Shown in pieces: positions 23,374-35,067 of a DNA stretch of 64,000 bases (within the stretch, counting starts at the first letter, position 1; every line of letters begins with the position of its first letter). The position numbers and the translations under genes were made by a program. This DNA comes from Cranoglanis bouderius (Eukaryota > Chordata > Actinopteri > Siluriformes > Cranoglanididae). Where the stretch lies: positions 27,477,755 through 27,541,754 of the forward strand of contig CM042539.1 in assembly GCA_023630585.1 (NCBI GenBank). The letters run 5' to 3'. The notes under the pieces are model-generated. The model was not told the DNA's origin. It saw nothing but the letters and a program-made list of their open reading frames with translations, and made no database searches.

Positions 23374-25788
23374 GTTTATGAGTTAAGGAATAATGATGCT
23401 GATCATAATTTCACAATATCATCTAATATAATCATCTTCTTTGAGTCCTGATCTTTATAGAGATGGCTGTCCTGGTCATAATAGTCCTATTCTTCATTTC
23501 TTCATTTATAAAGTTGTATCTATGCCAATCATTTCGGTTAAAGTTGCAAGCAGGCGTCTAGAAATACTGCATAAAAGATGAAGATTCACCTTAATTGAGA
23601 ATACGATAGGTAACCCGAGCGTGCACTGGGGCATCATTCAATACCCTGACTGTTTTCCTGCCATTTCCACTGCTGTAGACTAGATTTATTTTTTTTAATT
23701 AGTTTTGTGGTTGTACATACTCTAGTCTGGTCTGACTATCAGTTTAGAGTGTACTCTAAAATGTATTGAGTGACACACTATCCTCTAATCTTTATATAGC
23801 AGGAAAAGAAGAAAAAAAAAAGAAGTAGAGCTAATATTTGGGTAAAAAAATGTTCCCAGATACACAGATACACAACAACAACAACAACAAAAATCTCTGA
23901 GAAGCGATTTAACCAAACTTTAGTGTAATGACACCATTCTGACCTGAAGTTGACCTCTGTTTAGATATGACGTCACACTATTATAGGAAAATAATCAGCA
24001 CTGGGGTGGTGTGTTTACTGTAAGTTACCGTTAACACCCCAAAGTTGGCTATTTTCCCTATAATCACGTGGCGATTTGCTGAAGATTACAATTTTTTCTT
24101 TATTAACGAACTACATGTCGTACTTCTCAGCCATTTGTAGTTATGAACAACTAACAAGTTAGTTCTTGTTCTCACTTATGTACGTTATAGCAGCTATAAA
24201 CAGTCGTTCCCTCCCCAGCCTCTCTATTTTTTTTCTCTCTTGAAGTTAATAAGACAAGAAAAAAAAAGGACGCAGCTCGTCATGTTAAAGAGAAACCATA
24301 AAGCATGGAACTAGAGTTACGGCTTTACTCTTTTTTATCCGTTAATAGTTACATTTAATGCTGTGAAATGGCCCCGGAAGAAGATATCGCTAATGAGTTA
24401 AGACAAAAACACGCAACTCGTCATGTTAATGAGAAACCATGAAGCATGAACTAAAGTTACAGCTTTACTTTTTATCCATTTACAGTTACATTTAACATTG
24501 CGAAACGGGCACGGAAGAAGATATCGCTAATAAGTTAATAAGACGAAAAGACGCAAAGTGTAAACTCCTCCTTCTTTAGAGCTTTACCTCTGACTCTAAA
24601 CATTTGCAGAATCTGCAAAATGGTAGTAATTGGGAAAAAAAGAGGCATCATAAAAATTGCATGTTGTTTTTTATTTAGTCCTGCCCTGAATAAGCTATTT
24701 CACATAACAGATGTTTACATATAGTCCACAAGACACAATAATAACTGAATTTACACAAATGAACCAGTTCAAAAGTTTACACACGCTCGATTCTTAACAC
24801 TGTGTGTTGTTACCTGGATGATCAGCGATTGTGTTTATGTTTTGTGATACATAACATGCAGGTTTTGTTCACGAGTCCCTTGTTTGTCCCGAGCAGTTAA
24901 ACTGCCCACTGTTCTTCAGAATAATCCTCCAGGTCCTGCACATTCTTTACTTTTCCAGCATCTTCTGCATATTTGACCCCTTTTCCAACAGCGACTATAT
25001 GACGTTCAGATCCGTCGTTTACACCGAGGACAACTTGCAAGCATGTGTAAACTTTTTAACTGGTTCATTTGTGTAAATTCAGTTATTATTGTGTCTTGTG
25101 GACTATATGTAAACATCTGTTATGTGAAATAGCTTATTCAGGGCAGGACTAAATAAAAAATTTTAATGATTCCTCTTTTTTTTCAATTATTAACATTTTG
25201 CAGATTCATGTCCCTGTGAACGAGCTGTTACTATAGACCTGCTGTTATAGAAAATACCTCCTGACCAATCAGAATCCAGAATTCATCAGCGCTGTGGTAT
25301 AATGTATAATACAGTATAAAAAAAGGAAAAATAAACAGACGATTTTTTCATAACATCTTTTCATCACATATCGACACGTACAGCTACATCGAGAACCAGC
25401 CGAACCTGGAGCGGATCACAGACGTGGACTTCATTAACTACAGAGAGCTGAAGAACCTGTGAGTATTTAAAGGATTGCGTAAGATTTGTACACTTTAGCA
25501 AGAAGACACAAGTGTTGATTCATTGTAATGTAAGACGACAATGTCATCAATGTCGTTATCTTGGTTTTAGAAGTATATTATTTTCAGATGGTTTTTTTTT
25601 TTGTTTTGTTTTGTTTTGTTTTTTAAAAGGAGGAAACTCAAAATGTGGCTAAAAACGTTTCCTGGTTGTTTGGTTCATTGGGTCATGAAACGATTAGCCT
25701 GAGTTATGAGATTAGAACTAATCAGCTGTGATGCATGACTTTGTCTAAAGATATGATCGGTCGACTTGCTGTCGGACCACCCTTCACC

Positions 25789-25838
<50 letters not shown>

Positions 25839-25926
25839 TTTTCCTTCCAGCACAGTTACAGACTGCGGCTTGCTCTCCATCTCCAGTAAAGCCTTCCAAT
25901 ACAACATCAAGCTGCAATATGTGTAA

Positions 25927-26004
<78 letters not shown>

Positions 26005-29000
26005 CCCCCCCCCCCCCCCCCCACCATCTCCTGTTGCGTCCTTGTTTGTAAGTGTCAGTCACCGCTAGTCGCTGCTTTTTGACAGAACTGCTGATTGTCG
26101 TCTTCGGATCAGGTGACAAAACCACAAAAGCGTTATCAGAACTGCTTGGCGCTTAAGCAAGCCTGCAAGTGTAGGAGCTAGAACTCGAGATAGAAAGTAA
26201 TTCATGTGTCACAAGGAGCGAAAATGAGGAATAATGGCAGAATGAGAAGGTTTAGAGGGATTTGTAATCAAATTCACACCAACAAGGATTAAACCAAGGT
26301 GTGTTAATTGAGAATTTACATTTAAGGCATTTGGCAGATGCCCTTATCCAGAGCAACTTACATTTATTTCATTTATACATCTGAGCAATTAAGGGTTTAG
26401 GGCCTTGCTCAAGGGCCCGACAGTGGCAGCGCTTGGATTTGAACTCACGACCTTCCGATCAGTAGCCCAACGTCTTAACCATTGAGCTACCTGACACCTT
26501 AATAATAATAAAAAAATAAATAAATAAAATAAAATAAATAAATAAATAAAAATTCTTTGCCTGGGATTAATTCAGATTTTGAACATTATCCAGTCAAAAA
26601 ATGTAAAAACAACAGCAACAATAGAAACAAGGTCATGCTTGACATTACATACAGTATATACAGTATATATATATATATATTAATATAACACTTTGGGATG
26701 TGCTGTTATAGAAAAATAATCAAGGGCAGTCGCTACCCTGAAGTTGATTTTTCTATAACAGCAAATCCTGAAGTGTTTTATTTCTTTTATACCACAGCAA
26801 TTTTCCAACAATTACAATTTTCTATTAATTAAACAACAACGTATCATACTTTTTAGCCATTTACAGTTACATTTAATGCTGTGGAACGTTGGCAAAACGA
26901 GTTAGTTCCTGTTTGAACTTACGTTATAGCAGCGATAAACAGTCGTTCCTCTCATCTCTCTTGAGGTTAAGAATGCAATTTGTCATCTTTACCTGTAGCT
27001 GACTGTTACAAAGCACTGACACTGGAGACTCCTTCCATAAATAAACATCTGCTTACAGAACACATATATATTACACACGTCTTGTTAATCCCTTTACAAG
27101 GCGCGTCCACCGTACAAGCACCTGTGTATGAGCCGTTACTATGGAAATGATAATGTATTAGAACGAACGCATTAATGTAAACCAAAACTTACTGTATAAC
27201 TGAACACATTTTGACCAATCAGAATCCAGAATTCAGCAGCGCTGTGGTATAGTCATGGCATTGTCGTCCAACCCTGACTTTGCATAACCTCGACCATCTG
27301 AATTCTTGCCCTTGGATTTGAAGGACCGATATTATTGAGAAGATGACATGAACTCTCTTATTAAGTGAAATTAATTAAAAGGACCAGATAGAACCGGAGA
27401 AAGACTATTATAAAGAATAAGAATTGGATGTTTCACAGGTCAGGGGTCCGGTTGTTGTGGACACACATGTAATCAGAGGCAGCTTTGTGTCAGCTGTGAC
27501 CCTTATCGCCACCATCTTGTAGTCTTTCCCTCGCTGCCTGTGCGACATGCTTGGTGTTGTTGATGGGGGCGATAGCGGTCAAGGAGGAGGCGCTGGTGTG
27601 GGATTTGGGGAGCTGGTGGCGAGGAGGAGGGGGACGAAATCGGATCCGACATCCAGCAGTCACCTTTTACTCGCTCACTTTGGCGTCTTATTGACAGCTG
27701 ATGCATAATAAATACACTCCACTAAGGGTCCATTATGACTCAATCAATATTTCACAGAGCGATGTGTAGTGGGGAGCAGATGTGTCTCTAAGATCAGAGG
27801 CGAGGCAGAGAGAGAGAGAGAGAGTGAGAGAGAGTGAGAGATGCGGGGTGCTCAAGGCTAAAGAGATGGAAAATACAATATACAGCAGACTAACAGAGCA
27901 GGAATACAGTGTGTTCCTGTTTTATTTGTCCGATCTCCTGGAATTCTCGCTGTGTTAATAATCGCGTCTCAAACCATCGACAAGTGCGCTTTCTTCCAGT
28001 ACTAAGTGGCAGCTGCTATCCCCGCCCCCCTCTTGCCCTCCCCATGGCAATGCAGAGGAATCGAGCCGGTAATAGATAGGCCCTGATGGCTCACCCATCT
28101 GACATGAACTTTTGACGATGGGGAAAACAAATATTTGAACCCCTGCTGGCCCCCATTAGTCCTGCCACAGAGAATCTGTATCCCTTAAGTGTCCTGCATC
28201 CCGAGAGCCATCACTTGCTGTCACTTTGGCCTTTGTTTTCATCTGACAAGCCTCTGGCATCCTCGAAGACACAGACTGTGAAGCAAACCAAAAGGAAAAG
28301 CGATCTTCAAGTCATAATTGGCAGCAAGCACAAATATAAGGCTGTGCTCACACTTAGTGTTTTGTTGTCAACCACCAGCACATGTTTTTACAGGAAGTGG
28401 TCACCTGCAAATGGTTACAGTGGAGCTTTCAAAGTTGAAAAATGTTAAAAAAAAACAAACAAAACTAAACAAAAAGTTACTATTTGGGGAGGGGGGGGAT
28501 CAAACATGGAGGACAAACTGCTGGTGAAAAAGGAGTCTTGCTAGTGAGCGAATATTGAACTAATATAACAACAAAATAACAAACTGACTTGATTTTTTCC
28601 CCATTTTCATAATTTGCCTACTAGCCAACTTCCTCTAAGACACATGAAGCCAACCACATCTTTCCAAACTGTCATTCGTGCTGTGTCACAGGGCGTCATA
28701 ACACCCTCAGAGGAGGGTGCTATCCACCCTCTTCTGCATACATGAGCTCACAAACACCCATGATTGGCTAGGGTCATTGTGATTGACAGGGGAGAGAGAG
28801 TATAACCCCCACCCCATAGAGACCACAGGCAATTTTTGCTCTCTTCGCATCGTCAGGATTCAAACTCACGATCTCTGGACGAGAAGGTGAACGCTTTTCT
28901 GTTGTGACGCCTGGGAAACAAATTCTCTTTATTTTCTGCCTCCAAAGCTACAGTGAAGGCAAACAACCTCCGTACTCCTTCCAATCTTTAGTTCATCTGC

Positions 29001-32000
29001 ATTACTGATAATAATAACTCTAATCTGGACAGCTGGCTAGAGTAGTTAGTTAGTTGATACTAGCTAGTACTAGGAAGTGGGAAGAGTGTTACTATGGTTA
29101 CAGTGTGCAGTTTTTCATATCAGTACAATAAGCACTCCAAGCAGCAATTTTTCTGAAGGGATATGCAGGTACCCTAACAGTATATGATTCTCATGATGTA
29201 ATAAAGCTAAGCATTGGTGTAGTAGTTAACATGGAAAGTAGTTACTCAAAAAATGTAGGCTGTTTTGGCTTCTCGGTATCTGCCAAGTCATACTGCTTAA
29301 TCAGGATGCATGACCATGCTACTGAGAAACGCCTGATATCAATTACTCACCTCTGTATTTAATTAGAGCTGTGATGTACCTCTGTCTGATGTCATACCCT
29401 GGATTTTCATCACATCTGATGAATCATAATAATCATAACACTGTCTAAGATTAGGATTCGTCTATTTGTAAGTTCATTGTGATAAAATAAAAACTGATGA
29501 ATTAAAATCTGTCTGTCGCCCAGCCATATACTCACAACTTGATTGAACTGTGGGTGTAACCCAACAGCTCAAGGGCGGAGCTAAAACTACAAGTCGCAGT
29601 AAAGCGGTCAGATCTAAGTAACATGATTTGAGACATGGTGTATTTACAAATTTGCAAATGTCACATGAGAACTGTTGCGATTTCAATGCATGAAATTGCA
29701 ACTCTGCAGAGATTTGCTAATGTTTAATGCTTTAATAGCTCGTATGCTTTCTCTGGTTTGACGGCACACAGGAACCTGGCCACAAACTCGCTCATGCACA
29801 TCGACTGGAAGGTCTTCCACTCGCTTCATCTGCTGAACCTGTGAGTGCAATCTTAAACTTTATCAAGAGTTCTTTAATGGTTCTTTGGTTATATAAGAGT
29901 CTTCTAGCAAACCTGAGAAGCTTTTTGTAAGCAGAAAGTTTTAGGATTCTACAGAGGACAATTTGTATTATGTTCATGTCTGAACTTATGGTCTTCAAGT
30001 TTACCAAAATGGCTTCATTATTTACTCGGAAAAAAACTAAAGCAAGTGCTATTCTGCATTAGCTTATGTCGCATATTACTTTGGTTTTTACTTGCTAAAA
30101 TAAAAAAAAGTACAAAAGTTTCTGCAACTTTGGTTGTGTTGGTTTTTGCCCCGAAGTCTATATAATCAAATTCATTTGAAAATACACACCATAAACTTTT
30201 ACTCTTGGAAAAAAATTAATTAAAGTTTCAGTAATGTTGAGAAATACGTATTTGAACTGTGGACTCCCCCATATCAGGGTTTAACTACAAAATCCCAAAC
30301 TTTGAACATAATTAAATTCATTATTAAAAAATGGAAAGAATATAACACTGCCTAGAGATCTGTACCTAGAGGAGATCATCCACCAAAAGTCAGTGGTAAA
30401 GAGTGGATTATTCAGAGGAACAACCAAGAAGCCAAGTGTAACTCTGAAGGAGCTGAAGAGATCCCCAGATCAAATAGAAGAAAATGTTCACAGGACAACC
30501 ATAACCTGGACACTACACAAAGCTGGACTGTATGGAAGAGTTGAGAGCCATATGAAACCCTGTTTGAAGTTTGCTGAAAGGTATGTTGGAGACTCAGCAA
30601 ACATGTAAAAATGGGTTCTCTGGTCTGATGAGACCGAAACTGAAATTTTTGCTATACATTTGGCGCCATTGTCAAGTCCAAGACCAGGACTAGCTGAGAC
30701 TGAGCCAAGACCAAGTCTTAATTTGGTTGAGACCAAGTCAAGATTGAGTCCAGATAAAGGCGAGACCAAGTCATGATCGAGACCGAAAACCATCAAATCC
30801 TTTTCAAGACCAAGCCTTCATTTGAACTAGTTGATTCATTCATTCATTGAGTCAATGACTAGGATGTTTTCTGAAAGTAGGAATTTCTTCTTGTCAAACT
30901 TTGTGCATGTGAAAAGAAAAGACAAAATGACCATTATCTTTACAAACTCCCCATTGAGACCAAGACCTTATTTACTGCCCAAAACCGAGACCACGTCCAC
31001 GTAAAATTGCCAATAATCTGAAACAAGCCCAACTCAATACACAAAAAGTTTCAAGACAGCCCTAATGCTGAGAACACCATCCCCACTGTGAAGCACGGTG
31101 GTGGTAGCTTCATGTTGAGTGTTATCTATGGCCCCTTAGCTGCTTCTCTGTCTAATCCCCTCTTTGCCTTGTCACTGACATTTGGTGGATAGACTCCTCT
31201 AGGTCATGGTGTGGTCTATACTCACAAAATGTCTTTGTAATGTCTTATGTTTTGAAGCATTTAAGAATACTTAATTAGCCAAAGAACCCTAAAGGAACTC
31301 CTTTTCTAACCGTGTATATTTGTATATTTTCTCCATTTATCAATAAATAGAGAACATGAAATCCTCTTGGATCTCCCTTTTTATTACTGGTTCCATAAAG
31401 TATGATGAATAACACACATCCATTGTGTATCCAATATGTATAAATCATTCTTTATGTTCTCAGGGTTGTGAGGCATAACCCTCTCACTTGCTCGTGTGGC
31501 CTGTACTGGCTTCAGCAGTGGCAAAAGATGAAGCAAGCCGACATCGACAGCCTACAGAGCTGCTTGTACAACGGCAGCAGCGTTCTGCTCAACAGCTTTG
31601 TGATGGAGAACTGCAGTAAGTGCACATGTTAAGAAGAAAACTTGGATTTATGTCTTGATTTATGATGTCTCCAACACCAGTCCCCTGTTGTTCAGGTGTT
31701 CCTGAGGTGTCCATCAACGCTCCAGTACTAACCATTAAGGAGGGTGGAAATCTGACGTTTGAGTGCCATGTCACCGGTGTTCCAGTGCCTAGTATTAGAT
31801 GGAGGACGGAGCACGTTCATTCCAATTTTATTCTGCAGGTACAGTGCAGTGTTACTCTGAAGGTTTACAGTCATCAATGGCATTTGCCATTTTTTAATAA
31901 ATAAAAAAGAATCATTTCCAAATTGCTGTTGGATAAGAAGAATTTAATGTTGTGGAACGTTCAGAAAACAAGTTAGCTCCTGTTCTCACTTACGTTATGG

Positions 32001-32252
32001 CAGCTATAAACAGTCGTTCCCTCATCAACCTCTCTTTTTCCTCTCTCTTGAAGTTAATAAGAGAAAAAAAATGCAGATTCTGTAGTTCTGCACATGAAGT
32101 CATCTCCATACGAACGTTTCGATAACGATTTGCAAAATGTCACATGGGAAGAGTACGCAAGAAATTTGTGTTGCTGTTTATGGAATTTTGACTCCATGAT
32201 TAGATAATTAGTGTAAGTTCATGATACTACTCAGTCTCTTAATTGCCATTAT

Positions 32253-32300
<48 letters not shown>

Positions 32301-35015
32301 CGTGGGATCTGGGGCTCCACTTTGGAGTTGGTGCTTCACCTGTTAAATGTGTCGAATGTGGACAACCTGCACAATCTCACCTGTGAGGCAGAGAACGAAG
32401 CGGGCCCAGGAGAGGCGATGGTACAGCTCAACATCGAGTGTAAGTCCATTATTCTTTAAATCCCTGAACTCTGCACTGCTTGGACAACAAAATCTGAATC
32501 TGAATCCGGGTTATTTACCAGATACATTACAATAGACACCTGGGGAGTACACGGTGTTCTACTTTTTGACTTTAGCTGTGCAGATCCTCTGTATCTGTAC
32601 TGTATATATCAGTCTTGTTAATCTTCCTAGTCCTCAAGTCTTCATTCACGCCGCCATACATTTTGACTTCCGTTTAAGCAATTAACCACTTCAACAACGA
32701 TTGAAAAAAATGTAAAGATATAAGCCGATGTTCCGTTGATTTGCTCACCCTTTTAGATTTTTAGCATACATCGCCATATAGCTACAGTTATTATTACACC
32801 TAGGGGTCAAGAATGGGAACGGCAACAAGCGCTAATAAACAGAGGCCCATTGGGACTGGAATCACGCTGCCCCATGCTCAGGGGAGGAGCAGCAGACAGG
32901 ATAGGTAATGACAGGGTTGCCAGAGTTGCATTTTTCCCAACAAATTGAGGTAGTTTAAAAAATGAAACCAGGGTCTTGTTTTATAGCAAATAAATGCGAT
33001 GAAATGTAATACATTTCCACAAACAAAGGCAAAGCGTAAGTGCAGACACTGTGTCTATGATGTACAGAGCCATCAAAGATGGAGAGGGAAAGGAGGATTT
33101 AGAGAGTGGGTAATGTCTGTACATTAGAAATGCGTGCGCACCGTGGTGACCTTGTTTCCTACATAAAGGCTTTTTTGTGTGGAGATTTTCCAGTTGGGCT
33201 GGAAATTTTGTACTCTGGATGACTGTATTTCTCTAGATAGTAGCCTATAGCATAAGTTAAGTGTCATAGCCTCTGGACCTCATTTTGTTTGAGGTTATGC
33301 CATCATTAATGTCGTCCTGCAACACCATAATCGACTGTCATGAGCCTCTGCTGAACACAAGCGTGTGAAACCGAAAACGGAGGATTTAATCGCAACTTGT
33401 GAATACGTAGATACAAACAGGTGATGCAATGGTACAGGAAAAGCTTTAGGCACATGCAAAGAAATGCTGTAGAGCAAAGCTGCCTTCAAAATAATAAAAT
33501 TAAATGTTTCTACATTTAAAAAAAAATACAGTAAAGAGCAGTAAACAGTAGTAAATGAAACAAAGTCAACATTTGGTGTGACAATTAAAAGAAAAATAAA
33601 AATAAAAACAGTAGTCTCCGGTACAATGTGTGCAGTTTTATAAGGAAATGAGCTGGTAAGTTTTATTGAGCATCTTGCAGAACCAGCCACAGTTCTTCTG
33701 GACACTTTGACTTTCGCACTCGCTTCTTATTTCTGCAGCAAAACCCAGCAGCCTTCATTGTGTTTACTGTCTGAAAAGTGTCTCTTACGTAATATGCTGC
33801 TTTCTTTAATGACATACAAACATCTTTCTGTAACATTTAATTTTGTGCTGGAAAACTAATGTTTGGGAATCGAAAATGTTTTCTTTTTGTACTGACTTGA
33901 TAATGTAGAAGTCATAAAATAAAAACTCTATAACAAAGTTTGTACTAAAAAAAATTGGTGCCTAAATCTTTTGCACAGTACTGTACATCCTTATCGTTGC
34001 AATGAACAGAGTTAAGCGTTAATAATAACTTAATAATGTTTACAGTGAAACGGATCATTATCACCTCCTGTTTGGAAAGAAGGACAAACAAAAGTGCTTG
34101 ACTTCAGACAAATGTATGACCGTCATGGGAGTGATAATGACTGTCAGGGAAATGGGATGATAACTGTCGTCAGATCTTATTTGTTCTCTGCTAATGGACC
34201 TCTCTCACCCAACCCCCTCATAGTCCGGAAACATAATTGTGAGGATTGATTGGCAGACGGTAAGAACGTTAGCTGCTAATCCATCAGTAGTGGGCTGTGT
34301 CTCATTAACAGCCTCGGCTTAATTACTCCCTAAAACCCAAGTCGAATTCGGCTCGTACTGTACGGTAGAGTTATACAACTCCTTTCAGCAGCACCAAGCG
34401 AATTAGTTCCACCTCTCATCTCAACCAGGGACTGATGAGGGATATTAGTTCCCAATTCCTTTCGATTCAGTGCTCACCCGAGTTCATGGACTCTGTGAAT
34501 CTGTTAACATAGGATAGAATCGAGTAATGAGGAGCGATCTTTTGCCATATGACACAAACGGCTGTGTTTCTTCCTTGCAAAGCACTTTTTGGGAGACAGG
34601 GTCACAGGTTAAGAGCAGAGGAATGGTTACAGACGGGCGAGCGGGTCGCTTGCGTCAGCATGTTGCTCGCTGATACAAGAAAGATTTCCGGCATCTTACA
34701 TCCGTTCAGCGTCCAGGTGCTTCTTGTGGTTAGTTTCCCTTAAAACAGGCTGGGATTTATTATTCATGACAGGTCAACAGGTTTAGAGTGAAGATGGAGT
34801 CTATTGATTCATGGGGAAATTATGACACAGCTTCTGAGAAATCGTCGGGATGCTAACATTCCAGAATTAGCCGGAGATGTGGTTATATTGAAAAAAACTA
34901 AATGGATTTTACTGACACGAGTAAAGTCTGTGATAGTACTATGAGGGCTCTCAAAAATTCATTCTTAAGCACAAACAGTCAGTAATGTCAACATTTAAAT
35001 GAAGGTTTGGTCAAA

Positions 35016-35067
<52 letters not shown>

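Larger units (their letters stand above)
21994..25383 (+). other. ntrk1: ntrk1 intron 1 (3.4 kb)
   Basis: Contains an (ATT)n tract near 23341-23369, a family A repeat at 23965-25305, and inside that a long foldback at 24605-25210. No hidden exon recognised. The 22000-23300 part is mostly non-repetitive. Confidence 0.8.
25923..29771 (+). other. ntrk1: ntrk1 intron 3 (3.8 kb)
   Basis: Contains a SINE at 26315-26500, an (AAAT)n-type stretch near 26510-26552, a family A repeat at 26685-27255, an (AG)-rich tract near 27804-27840, a repeat-poor stretch at 27480-28260, and a possible SINE at 28690-28915. No hidden exon recognised. Confidence 0.75.
29855..31310. mobile_element. Composite repeat in ntrk1 intron 4
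   Basis: The left end has GTTCTTTAATGGTTCTTTGG and the right end an inverted counterpart (GCCAAAGAACCCTAAAGG, near 31278). Inside is a decayed Tc1 element (30330-31130), itself split by an AGACCAAGTC-rich repeat (30665-31030). Confidence 0.5.
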
